In this document: positions 25,401-37,600 of the stretch, in pieces
How positions within the stretch are numbered: position 1 is the stretch's first letter
Layout: each line of letters starts with the position of its first letter
DNA from: Hevea brasiliensis
Lineage: Eukaryota; Streptophyta; Magnoliopsida; Malpighiales; Euphorbiaceae
NCBI RefSeq assembly: GCF_030052815.1
Contig: NC_079505.1
Span: 80,516,330-80,580,329 of the forward strand
Reading direction: 5' to 3'
Length of the DNA: 64,000 nt
Notes under the pieces: model-generated
What the model was told of the DNA's origin: nothing
The model's database searches: none
Seen by the model: only the letters and a program-made list of their open reading frames with translations
Position numbers and translations under genes: made by a program

Positions 25401-25833
25401 GAAGTTATGCTGGCACTAAGAGTAAAGATGTAGAGTTTATGGTTGGTTATCATGCATTTCTGAAAGTTTCACCTATGAAAGGAATCATGAGGTTTGGGAA
25501 GAAAGGGAAGCTTAGCCCTTGTTTTGTTGGTCCATTTGAAAATTTAGAGAGAATTGGAGCAGTTGCTTACCGTTTAGCCCTTCCACCTGGTTTTGCACAT
25601 GTACATCCAGTTTTCCATATTTCTATACTTAAGAAGTATGTACCAGATCCATCTCATATTTTGCAACCTCAGACCATACAATTTAAGGATGACATGTCAT
25701 ATAAGGAGCAACCAGTAAAGATTTTAGATCGAAAAATTAGGAAACTTTGGTCTAAAGAAGTGGCTTTGGTCAAAGTCTTGTGGCATAATCACTCAAGTAG
25801 TGAGGCCACATGGGAGGCAGAATCTGAAATGCA
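22470..25833 (+). pseudogene. pol (PR-RT-RH-IN) of the Tekay-like element
   Basis: Continuation of the polyprotein. The protease site reads FDPSSTHSF near 22510, so the catalytic D-S-G is altered to D-P-S. The reverse transcriptase (about 23095-23640) has FIDDILVYS as its catalytic box. RNase H follows (about 23870-24290) with a frameshift near 23985-24040 and ends with VADALSK. The integrase has its HHCC finger (about 24600-24760) and a D-D-E core (MDFIVGL, VSDHG, GQSER; 24815-25110), then a C-terminal domain ending in a chromodomain-like KILDRKIRKLWSKEVALVKV segment. Stops at 22890, 23841, 24443 and 24872 break it. The reading frame resumes after the solo LTR at 29315. Confidence 0.88.
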
Positions 25834-28800
25834 TGTAACACCCCTATGTTCATTAGGTCAGTACATTCTACTGTTCCAGTGATCAGTGTCTGTTCGGACA
25901 GTCCGGATGTCTAGACGTATGTCTATATCATCTAAAAAAGCCTTGAATAAAAATTAATAGCCAATACATTAAGGTGAAATTGAAATAAGAAAAACAAAGA
26001 ATAAGGGTTGAATGAGTCAAGGCCACAGCGATAGGTGACCGAACCAGGAAGTAACTGCGAGGTCAGTCGTAACCCTAATTTCGTATGGGATATTGTAACA
26101 CCGCAGGCCTAGGAATAATTGTGAAGCTAGTGGAAATAAGAGAACCACAGAAAAGAATTGAGAACAAGGTCAAATAATTGAATCAGAGTTCAGGAAGCAA
26201 TTTAATGCTAATGGTAAACTAGATCAGACCGGTGAGGGGCAATTTGGCCAATTCACCCTTAGATGTGACTCTTGGCCTAAATGTCCAATAAATTATAGGA
26301 AATTAAATTTATGAAAAATAATTAAAAAGTGAAGAGGTGTGTAGAGAAAAAAAGAAAATTTTAAATGTTAATTCTTTTATGACATCACTTCTTATGTAAT
26401 TAATATTATAATTTTTAATATTAGAAAATTTAAGATAATTATGCATAAATAAAGTTAAAAATTAAAAGAAAATAAAAATTCCTTCTTCTTTTCCATCCAT
26501 GCCGTCCCTCTCCTCTCTCTTTTCTCTCTCTCTAAATTCCTCCATGGCTATGAATTTTCAAGCTTTTAAAGCTTGAATTAACCCCATAAATCCCACAAAT
26601 TTCCTAAATAAATCTTATAATTGAAGCTTGGTAAGAAGATTAGAACAAGAAATTGAAGGAAAACTTGAAGAAATTGGAGCTTAGGAAATTCAAGAAAAAG
26701 GTAAGTTAATCAAATCTCTTTCTTTAGTATAAGTGCTTGAGGTTGAATTCATGTGGATGAGTTTACATTAAGAAATTTGAAAAATCTTACATGGATGGAG
26801 TTTCATGAATTTCGGCCAACCATGGGGGAAGGGTGATTGAAGTGAATTGAATGGAATTAAGTATATAATTAAGCTTAACTGAGTAGGTAGAAGTGATTAG
26901 TGTAGTGAATTGAGTAGGGATTGATCAATTGATAAATTAGAGTTCTTGATCAATGGGAAATTGGGGGATAATTTGAGAATTTGGGGAATTAATGCAATTT
27001 GACCTAATTGAGGTTTAAAATGGTTAATTGGTGTGAAATGGAGTGTGTTTGAGCGGTTAGAATTGGAATTGAATAGTGAATGTATACTGTCCAATCTGGA
27101 CAGCCTGACCATGGTCCACTTAAATGACCATAATTGAAATTCTGTTGCTCCAATTGGTGTGAGGCTAATTGGAGATGAAAACTAAGACCTAATGCAATAA
27201 TTTTTATGTAGAAACTTTGCCCTAAAATTGACCTAAAGTTAGTGTAAAATTGAGTTGAATCTAGATTAGGTACCCTCTCTCTGTATAGAATTGACCATAT
27301 AAATAATACTTGTTCAAATGGTCATAACTTGGTGTAGAAAAGTCCAAATGACCTAATTTTTAGACCATTGGAAAGTTATGACATAGTAGAACAACTTTTA
27401 TGAAGAACACAAACTCGAATTATGGTCATAATCTAATCAATTTACCACCCAAAATTGGGTCACCAAATCTGCCAGAACATAAAACTTGCCCAGAAATTTG
27501 GACTTTAATCAATTCGACCGGTTAAAGTTAAATGGCCATAACTTGAGCTACAAAACTCCAAATGGAGTGATTCAAAAAGGGAATTAAATCTAAGACATTA
27601 AGAAACAACTTTGATGAAGGAAAGTCAGCCAAATTCTCACTGTAGAAGGTCCAATGGAACAGTAAAAATAAGTGATTCAAAACTGAAAATTTGCCAATTC
27701 TCCTAGGAAAACTTTGAATTGAGTTTGGCAATCAATATCAACAAAAATGTGACCCAAAATGTGGTATGTGAGAGTAATTAGAATTAACAAACCTATTTAG
27801 TATGAAAAAGTCAACATTTTAGTCAATTGGTCAAATAAATAGTAATCACCATAATAAAAAATACAAAGAATTCAATTTATGGGACCTTAGAAATAAAATA
27901 AAGTATAGTGAAAAATTCAATTATTGAAATTTCTATTAGAAATAATTTGGATAGATATTGAAACACTGTGATTTTGTGTTTCAGTAGAAAAAGATACCGG
28001 AAAGGACAAGGAAAGAGTGAGTAAAGGCAAGGAGGCGACTCACTAGAGGTTTGTACACAACTAAGTTTATTCAATTGATTTTAATACTGTAAATTGTTTT
28101 GAATGAATTGTGAGTTTGAATGTGTTGGTGACAATTGTGATTTTCTCTTTGAACTTTATGAATTGTGTGTTGCCAGCCCTATAAGAGTAAATTCTTGAAT
28201 GATTTGTGTTAAGTGAATTGAAATGTAATTATTTGAATGAAAATTTTATGAATTAGTTTTTAAACCACAGTTAGCATGACAGCCCCGTTCGGAAATCCCC
28301 GGTAGTAACGGCTATTTGGGGTTTGACAATTAAAAATTGCTTATGTCTCCCATTAATAACGGTTAGTGGGATAAAACTATATGAGTACTCATTAGCTAGC
28401 TAGCCCTTCTCTCATTAATAACGGTTAGTGAGGTGATTTGATTTGTCGTGATGTACAACACGACATTGATCGTGAAATTTTGTATCATGGTCTAAACTGT
28501 GTGTTCTTGGCAACACTTTTTTGTGATTTGTGAAATGTGGTTTGAAATAAATGATTCATGTTAACTTGAGATTTTAGAAAACCCTTCTTTGGATATGAAA
28601 ATTTTGATTTGTTATCTTTTGATTTATTAAGCTTTATAATGAGCTGAATTTTTCTTAGTTGTGTACCACTGAGTATAATTACTCAGTGATAGCTTTTATT
28701 TACTGTCGCAGATAAAGGAAAGGACAAAGCAACAGAGTGAGCTGCTACAGTGACAAGGGAGTACAGTTTGAGGATATTTTTGTATGGGTATATTATTTAT

Positions 28801-29319
28801 ATCCTTATCAATTAATTGATGTAAATATTTTTGTTCATATGTAATTGAACAGTCGTACAGTAAAATTTGTAATGATATTACTTTTGCTTTCTTTTCTGTA
28901 AAATTTAGACTTTTGTATTTACATCGAATATATTAAATGAAATTGATGGATATGGAAAATGTATTGAGATTGTGTTGAATTGAGGCCTATTGAAGTTGAG
29001 ATTGAGAATTTTGTATTGGAAGTGTTTTCTTTTTAGGTTTTGGAAGAACTGTTTTCTTAAATTACAGTCGACATTCTGCCAAAATTTCTATAAAAATTAC
29101 AGAAAATAAAATTGACTAAAATTTCAACTCATAATTTAAACTTCAATTAAAGGTTTTTAAATAGTATTTTAACATTACTTTACAATTTAAAATGAATTGG
29201 ATTTGCTTAAAATCCCTTATAGTATATTTAATGGGTTATCGGTAGGCGAAGTTCGGTAATTCATTAGGTATACTACGAGATATGTTATGCCTTATGGAGG
29301 AGTAATGTGTGACAATGCG
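25829..29319 (+). mobile_element. Solo LTR (3.48 kb) nested in the Tekay-like pol
   Basis: The insert 25834-29314 begins TGTAACACCCC and ends ATGTGTGACA. It is flanked by ATGCA (25829-25833) and ATGCG (29315-29319), a 5-bp duplication with one later change. The host reading frame (ESEM, then MRAKYPHLF) continues across it. There is no primer site, polypurine tract or protein domain inside, so it is one LTR left after LTR-LTR recombination. Such long LTRs are typical of Tekay/Del and related gypsy elements. A short direct repeat of CATTAATAACGGTTAGTG occurs near 28350 and 28420. The family also occurs inverted at 50512-53899. Confidence 0.85.
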
Positions 29320-29407
29320 AGCCAAATATCCTCACTTATTTGATTCTTTAGGTTAGAATTTTGTCTGTTTAAATTCAGGGACCGAATTTCTTTCAAGGGG
29401 GGAAGTA

Positions 29408-29886
29408 TGTGAAAACTCAATATTTTATCTATTTATTTATTTATTTATTTTAATTAGCTAACAATAATTTAATATAATTATCATTCACTGAGCATTAGCT
29501 CAAATCACGTTTTCACTATCTGTTATTTGTTTCAGATCAGTAGAATTGCGCAGCTCATCCAAATATTCAGCCCATTTTCTAGAGAGGGACAATATTTGAT
29601 TTGTTCTCATGGTATGTTTCCTCGGACTAATAATTAGTTTAGTTTATTGAATAATTTAAGTTTTTATTTGAAATCTATAGATACTCTAGAGTTACTTATG
29701 GGATATTCATGATGTTTATTCAGTATTTTGTCTATTTGGATTTTGTCATTTTTTGAGATTAGTAAGTGACAATCTATTTATTCAAGATACTCTAATAAGA
29801 GTTGCATGATTTAAGAATACTTAAATTATGCGTCGGTCATGATACAAAATTTTGGGTCGTGATACAAAATTTTGGGTCGTGATACA
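29408..29886 (+). repeat. 3' LTR of the Tekay-like element
   Basis: Starts TGTGAAAACTC after the purine tract and ends GGGTCGTGATACA. The terminal 20-base unit (GATACAAAATTTTGGGTCGT) is duplicated in tandem at the very end (29841-29880), which the 5' LTR does not show. Confidence 0.88.
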
Positions 29887-29999
29887 GTCCAAAGAAACTA
29901 GATTAAGAATTGTATGAGATGGGAAGAAAGGGATTGAACCAACGGTCATGATTTACACGACTATCATTCATGAATCATGATCTCTGCAGTAAGAGTGAA

Positions 30000-31345
30000 T
30001 TCGTGGAAGCAGAAAGTATGTTAAGTCAAACGAAGGAATCTGGAGTTTTTCACCCAATTTTTATTCTTATAACGTTCTGATGGATGTATATTGCAAAACA
30101 GCAAATGTGAAACAAGGCCTGAACTTGTATGCTTAACGATGGACTGCTGCCAAATAATTTGACCTTTGGTATCTTAATAGTTGCTATTTTCAAAGTGGGC
30201 AAACTATTGGAAGAAGGGGGATTCTTTGTTCAGATGTCTAAGTTGGGTATTGTTCCAAATGTACTTGTGTATAATAGTTTGATTGATGGGCTCTAAGGCA
30301 GGGACCTATCCAAGGCAATAGATTTTACTTTTAGAGATGATGAAGTTCAAAATTGTGCCTGATGTTTTCACTTAAACTATAGTGTTTGTAGTTTAGGTGC
30401 AGTTAGAAGAAGCAGACGGTATAGAGAAAAAGAATGGAGAAAGGCTGAAAGTGAGGGATCTGCAAATTCGGGGATTTACAATTCACCAAGGATATATTTG
30501 GCTTTATTATTGAAGTCGCCATTTGAAAATAACACTTTCTTAAATATTAGGCAGAGAGTATTAAATTTTGTTTTAAAAATAAATTTAACATATTTTAGTC
30601 CAAGGATTTCAAAATAACAAAACACCTTTTTTTCAACATTATCTAAATTTTTTTTTTTTTTCTGAAAAGTGCTTTTGGATCGTGAAATTCAATGCCAGAT
30701 GGGCACTAATTTGTGATACTGCAAGAATGGAAAATCAAAGAAGGCTTTGGAGGTGTGTTCTCAAATGACAAAGAAGGATGTTATCACCTTCTATACAATA
30801 ATTGATGGTTTGTGCAAGGTGTGAAACATGCAATCTGCTATGGGTTTGTACTCGGAGATGATAATCAAAAGCCTTGTGCCTGATGTGGCTGCTTTCACAT
30901 CATTAATTGACGGTCATTGTAAAAATGGTAACATTGAAGAGGGCCTCCCGCTGTATGAGCATATGCTGAAGGCTGGGCTTAGCCTTAATGTTTTCAACGT
31001 TAGTTGCTTGATTGATAGCCTTTGCAAAGCTGGAAGGATATCTGATGCAATTAAAATTTTCTTGGACAAGACTCGGAGATAACCCCACAAGCAATCACGC
31101 ATATGAAATGGAAAGCATTTTTTGTTCATCAAATCATGTGACAAACAAAGCTTTCTGCAGGGAAGGACAGACTTTTAAGGCCTGAGTTCTTCTTGGATAT
31201 GAGATGCAATGGTTTAAGGCCAGATGCACTGGCTTATGCTGTCATGTTGCTGGGGGATGTAAATGCCAAAAATGTGATAATGTTGCATGCCGATATGATA
31301 AAGATGGGTGTTTTGCCAAATGAAGTCTTGACAAGGGGTTATCCA
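30000..31345 (+). pseudogene. PPR (pentatricopeptide repeat) pseudogene
   Basis: Remains of a P-class PPR gene. Recognisable repeat units include KLGIVPNVLVYNSLIDGL (about 30240-30295), SLVPDVAAFTSLIDGHCKNG (about 30868-30928), AGLSLNVFNVSCLIDSLCKAGR (about 30975-31040) and a worn unit near 31200-31290. The longest clean stretch is 30828-31082. Stops and frame changes separate the units, and a non-PPR AT-rich patch lies between about 30460 and 30690. PPR proteins bind organelle RNA; this copy cannot make one. It looks like a fragment of a duplicated gene rather than a functional short form. Confidence 0.8.
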
Positions 31346-31669
31346 TAGAGTGGTTGCCTGAAGTCCTCCACACTTACAGCATAGGGATGGCTATCCTATA
31401 CACCAGAGAAAAAATTGATTGCCTTTACCAGCAGCCTCTACTTGGCAGCTAGGCCCGGAAGAGCATATGAAAAATGTGGAAACAAGATTTTTTTTTTTTT
31501 TTTTTTTCCTTTCTTCCCTTCTAAGTCAATCTTTTCTTGCATTTTTATCGAAAAAAGCTTTTCTTGCTTTTCATTTTCCCCTTGCTAGTTCAAATAGAGT
31601 ATCTCAAAAATCTAAGGTGCTCTGTTTTGCCTTTCAATTCGCTGATTAAGAACTAGTGATTTTCTCTAT
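31346..31669 (+). promoter_or_regulatory. Upstream region of the RING-H2 gene
   Basis: Non-coding. It holds a T-run (31488-31507) and pyrimidine-rich sequence up to the start codon, as expected for a plant promoter and 5' leader. Only about 320 bases separate the PPR remains from this gene, so the promoter may reach into the pseudogene. Confidence 0.4.
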
Positions 31670-34600
31670 ATGGATGTTGTACCTCACTGCACTTGTACCC
31701 AAAATCAATCCGGTTCGGATCCATGCCACATATGCGGCGGTTCAACCTACTCGCCGATCATGGAAATAGTAGAATATAAAGCGACTCGGGTTCCTGATTG
31801 CGTTCCTAGGTTGGTGACTGGTGCCATCTCTGGAGCTCTCACGGGGCTTTTTGCTCTGGGTATAATTTTTTTCCCTGTTACATCATCTCTTTGTTAAATT
31901 CTCAATTCCAAACTTTGATCTTGAAGGAAACAATCGTTTTATTAGATATTTAAGATTTTGTTGCATTTGGGTTGGATGCTTTAGTATTAGTTTTCCCGTT
32001 ATATAATATTTATGTCTTCGTGTTGTAGTTGGAGGTTTCACAGGAGCTATTACTGGTGCTTTAGCTGGCTGCTCTTCTGATTGTGGTGTACTTCGTGGGG
32101 CTGGAGTAGGGGCCGTTGAAGGTGCTGTGCTTTCTGTTGACGTTTTGGAGGCTTCTCACGCTTACCGGTCTTTGGAACAATCTGGTTCACGGGGTCATCC
32201 GTCTATGGTTTAAATTATACTGCTGTTACGGGGAAATTTATGAAGATCTTTCTGTCAGTGTCTTCAAATATATGTTAATTGTTTGTGTTTTTGGGTCCAG
32301 GTGGCAGATTTTGTCCAAGAGCTTTTCCGTGGCAGCTTTGTAGATGACCTGTTATCACCACCAGTGCTAACTGCTTACCGTTTGCCGGTAATAATTTTAT
32401 TTTAGACTAACACGAGAAATGGGAGAAGGAATTCATCGCTTTCATTAGATTAAAAAAAAAAAAAGAGGAGCACCCAGCTCTTTCCCTCTCCTTGCTCTCT
32501 CTCTCTATAATGCCAATGAAATGGCAGTAACTATTTCAAACCATATCCAAATTCCCGAAAATCAAAATCCATAGAGAAACAGAAAATCAAACCATAACCA
32601 CTTGGATCCACAGAGAAACATAAAATCAAAATTCATAACCACAAATAACAAGTCAGAGGGAAATAGAGAGATAAGGTTTTAATCATAGGCCAAATTAACC
32701 GAGTTACTGTCCATTTAAAAGAGGTGAATCGAATGGTATCGAAATTGAAGGAAGATTTGCCCGTTCTTGGGACCAAATTGGCACAATAAACATGGCAAGT
32801 GGTGTGCAAGTCGAGCTAGTGATCAATGCAATCAGGGTGGAAAACATGGCTGCACTTGGAAAACTAAACGCAACGCTTGATCATCTTCAAACTTGTTTAA
32901 ACATATGGCACACTCTAGTGAGCCATTGCCCATGTTGTGGCCTTTATTGTGGGGTATAGGAAGGGAGGAAATGTCTCTCAATCACTGCCATGTCGAGCCC
33001 TTGCTGCCACTGTCACAACAATGACCAAAGCTTGCCGGTTTGGGTTGCTACTGAAGCAAAGGGAAGGGGATTCATTGGCTCTTTACAGAATGAATTGTGA
33101 AAGAAGAAGGGGGAGGTGTTTGTGGGTCGTGACAGTGGAGGGTGGGAAGGCTAGGTTTAAGGGTATTTTACTAATATTAATTTTATTTTTAGGTCTGACA
33201 ATCATTAATAAGTGTTGATTAATGGCAATTTAGGATATATATACTGTAATTGTTTCAAATTAAAAATACAAGTATCAACCCCAAATTAGAATATCTGCCC
33301 TAAAGCAAGCCCCTCACATCTCTTACCATGGATATTAACCAAAACTCCATTAGGCTTAGTGATACAGAAAGGATTCTCATAAGGAATTGATAGCTTTTCC
33401 ACATAATGAATTTCTTGTACTAGGCAAACCAAAAGCAAAGGCACAGTTGCATGATCTTCCATCTTTAAAAAATTTTGATCATCTGAAAGTGATTTCTGAA
33501 GCAAAGAAAAGGTTGAGTTCTTAGAATCTTGGCCTTCTTTGTCCCATCTAGAACATTCAAGTGGCTGCAAGATTGGTGGGTGATACAAGAATTTTACTGA
33601 ACTAGGAGATAGACAGATTAAGAGCAGAGAAAAAGAAGAAGAATCACACTTTTCATTAGAATCAAGAACGAGTACATCTCACTAATTATATCTTATTTAT
33701 CTAACTACTTCTCAGATTCTTCCATAAGGCTCACCTGATCATCCGCCGGATCTTCGCTATACTTGCCACGTGTCTGTATACAATTTCGACTTAACAATCT
33801 CAAGCATTAGTTATTTCTCTTGCCCACCACTTAATCCCTACGCTGCGTTTTACTATTGTTGCTGTTTTTCTTGTATCAACTACCCCTCCCATCAGATTCC
33901 TTGTCCTCAAGGAATGTAGGAAACCTGGCCTGTAACTCATCAGCATATTCCCATGAAGCATCAGCAGGGGAAGGACCTCGCCAATGGATTAAGAGTTGAG
34001 TGGCAGCTGCATTATGCCTCTTCACCATGCGACGATCCAAAATAGCTTGTGGATAAGCATCTTGGATGTGAGACACAGGTGGTAAGGTAGGACTAGCAGT
34101 CACAGGTGCCGATGCATGTTTAAGTTGAGAAACATGGAAGACATTGTGGATCTGAGCATTAGAAGGAAGATTGAGACGGTAGGCAACTGCACCAATGCGA
34201 TCAGTGATCTGGAATGGCCCAAAATACTTTGGTTGGAACTTATGATGTCCCTTTCGAATAGAAAGTTGTCTATAAGGCTGCAATTTAAGAAATACCCAAT
34301 CTCCCACTGCAAATTCTCTATTTACTCAACCCTTATCAGCTTGAGTTTTCATTAGATGCCTAGCTTTATCCAAATGAAACTTTAGAATGGATAAAGCATT
34401 TTCTCGATCCCTTAAAAAAATGTCTACTGCAGCAATTTTTGAATCACCTGGAAAATAAGGTAGGTGTATAGGAGGTGGAATTCCATAAAGGGCCTCAAAT
34501 GGAGACATACGAATAGTGGAGTGATGTGAAGTATTGTACCAAAATTGAGCCAAGGGTAACCACTGAGTCCACGAATGCGGCAAATCTCCTGTCATACACC

Positions 34601-37600
34601 TGAGGTAACTCTGAAGGCATCTATTTACCACTTCAGACTGCCCATCCGTTTGTGGGTGGTATGCAGTGGAGAGTTTTAATTGAACCCCTTGAAGAGCAAA
34701 TAATTCCTTCCAAAATGCACTCAAAAAAATTGAACCCCTGTCACTCACAATTGTTTGAGGCAATCTGTGCATCTTGAATACAGAATCTAGGAAAGCCATA
34801 GCTACTGTTTTAGCAGTAAAAGGGTGATGGAGGCCAATAAAGTGGGCAAATTTGGATAATCTATCTACTACAACCATAATGACTGTCATACCACGAGATA
34901 GAGGAAGGCATTCAATAAAATCCATGGTTACGTCAGAGAATAATGTGGTAGGGACAGGCAAGGGCTGTAGTAAACCTGGTGTCGCAGTCAACTCTGGTTT
35001 GTATCTCTGACAGACAAAATAATTCCTAACATATTGTCTCACATCTCGATGTAACCCAGGCCAATAAACAAGAGAAGATATTTTTTTTAAAGTAGCAGTC
35101 ACACCCGAGTGCCCTCCAGTAGCAGAATCATGGAACACAACCAATAATTGTTGCTTTAATTCAGGATTATGACCCACCACTAATTTCTCTTTTCTCCTCA
35201 ATTGTTGATTATGCCACTGAAAAGATGGATGAGAAGTAGAATCAAGTTTCTTATCATTTATAAGATGTTGGCAATTAGAATCACTACCCCAAGTTTCTGC
35301 AATCTGCCCATATAATGATGAAGGAAGCAGTGTAGAAGATAAGACATTCAATTCTAGTAGTGGTGATCTTGACAAAGCATCAGCTACTGCATTGTCAGAA
35401 CCCTTCTTATATTTGATATCATAATCAAAATGCATAAGCTTTGCCATCCAAGCTTGCTGAATGGGGGTTGTAAGTTTCTGATCCAAAAGGTATTTTAGGC
35501 TATGATGGTCAGTTAAGATAGTAAAATGCTTTGTTTGCAAGTAATGATTCCATTTTTTGACAGCAAATAAGATTGCAAGTAGTTCTCTCTCATATGTAGA
35601 AAGAGATTGATGCTTGAGGGATAAAGCCTTACTGATAAAAGCTACCGGATGTCCAGATTGCATTAATACGGCCCCAATACCAATATTTGAAGCATCTGTT
35701 TCAATGACAAACTCTTTAGAGAAATCTGGTAATGTGAGAACATGAGCAGAAGTTACAGCTAATTTAAGAGACTCAAAGGCCTGTTGAGCTTCATTTGACC
35801 AATGGAACCCATTCGTCTTGAGTAATTCAGTTAAAGGTCTAGCAAGAACTCCATAGCTTTTGACAAAACGTCTGTAATACCCTGTGAGCCCTAGAAAGCT
35901 CCTTAATTGCTTTGGAGTGGTAGGTCTAAGCCATTGTCTCACCACTTCAATTTTAGATGGATCAGTTTGAACCCCTTTTGCTGAGATAACATGTCCCAAA
36001 TACTCCACTGATAGAAAGCCAAAAAAACACTTACTTCTTCTGGCTAACAATTGGTGATCCCTCATAGCATGCAGGATTTGTTGCAAATGAAGAAGGTGCT
36101 GCTCTTTATTCTCACTATATATTAGAATATCATAAAAAAAAAACTAAAACAAATTTCCTCAAAAATGGCTTAAAAACTGAATTCATGAGACTTTGGAAGG
36201 TTGCAGGGGCATTAGTTAAGCCAAAAGGCATAACTAGGAATTCATAATGTCCCTCGTGCGTCTTGAAAGCTGTCTTAGGAATATCTTCCTCATGCATCCT
36301 GATTTGCCAATATCCAGAACGCAAGTCGATTTTAGAAAATATAGTGGCATGCCCCAGTTCATCAAGCAACTCTTCTATCATAGGTATAGGAAATTTGTAT
36401 TTCACAGTAGCATGGTTAAGTGCTCTATAATCAACACATAGTCTCCAGGTGTTGTCTTTTTTCTTTACAAGCACAACTGGACTTGCATAAGGGCTAGTAC
36501 TGTTCCTTATCACCCCAGCTTTTAACATATCTGCAATCATGTCTTCAATTGCATCTTTCTATTCAGCTGCATATTTATATGGTCTTATGTTAATCGGTGA
36601 ATATCCTGCTTTGAGAATAATTTTGTGATCATGAACACGTTTTGGGGGCAAGGTCTTTGGCTCTTGAAACAAATCATTATAAGTCAATAAGAGATTATTT
36701 AAATCAGGCCAAGATTTCTGTTGCTGCTCTAACTCGACTTGCTCCTGCGGACACGCTCACGAATACTGAGATAGGCGGTAGCTTCACGCGTCATCACGTG
36801 AAATAATCCATCATCATTAAGGCAAATCATCAAGCTATTAAGCTCTTTTGAAAGTTTCTTTTTAGTTTCTCCCTGCAACACACAAAGCATAGATTCCCTT
36901 TTAAAAGTCATCATCATAGTCTGAAAATTCCATAATATCTCCCCTAAAGTGGAAAGCCACTGAGCCCCCAAGATTAGGTCATAGTTATCCAAAGCAAGAA
37001 CATATACTTCTGCTTGAAATTCTAAACCTTGCATGCTCCATGTAAAATTCTTACAAAAGCCCTCACATTGTAGTTGTTGCCCATTAGCTACTTCAACTGA
37101 TATTCCAACAGCTTTTTGCAATTCACACTTAAGCTTAGAAGCCATTTTCGTACTCAAAAAGTTATGAGTACTTCCTGTATCCACTAAAACATGCAATATT
37201 CTTTTCCCACACTCCCCTTTTATTCTCATAATCTGAGTTCCCCACATGGCATTGAGAGATAATTGCATATCTGACGCCATTTCACCCTCAACTCCTTTTT
37301 CCTCATTTTCCTCATCTTCTTCATTCTCTTCTGTAATTAATTGCATCACATATGCTTGTTTTTTCTTACATTTATGAGCAGGTGTATATTTTTCCTCACA
37401 CCAAAAGCACAACCCCTTTGCCCTTCTTTCATCCATGTCTTTATCAGTAATTTTTGAGTTTTTGGCAGGTACAGCAGGTGGTTTAGGTAAGGAAGGTAGT
37501 GGTAACAGTCCTGGTTGCTCTTTAGAAGTAGAAGTTGTTGTTATTGTGGGTTTATTGGTTTGGATTTAGGTGGTAATACGAGAAAGAGGTAGGTAATTGT

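Larger units (their letters stand above)
20501..29886 (+). mobile_element. Ty3/gypsy LTR retrotransposon, Tekay/Del-like, decayed
   Basis: Element with a 5' LTR (20501-20906), a tRNA-Met primer site, gag, protease, RT, RNase H and integrase in gypsy order, a purine tract (CAAGGGGGGAAGTA ending at 29407) and a 3' LTR (29408-29886). Domain order, tRNA-Met primer and the end of pol (EATWEAESEM continuing after the nested LTR as MRAKYPHLF) fit the Tekay/Del chromovirus lineage. A solo LTR (25834-29314) interrupts the last codons. Many stops and at least one frameshift (near 23985-24040) make it non-autonomous. No target-site duplication is visible (TAGTA left, GTCCA right). Confidence 0.9.

Noticed and set aside
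25880..29300. Extra genes or a long 3' UTR of the Tekay-like element
   Set aside because: The stretch is bounded by TG...CA ends and a 5-bp duplication and contains no domains; it is a solo LTR.
32937..33218. 93-codon plus-strand ORF in RING-H2 intron 3
   Set aside because: No domain, no coding signature, lies between intron repeats; probably chance.
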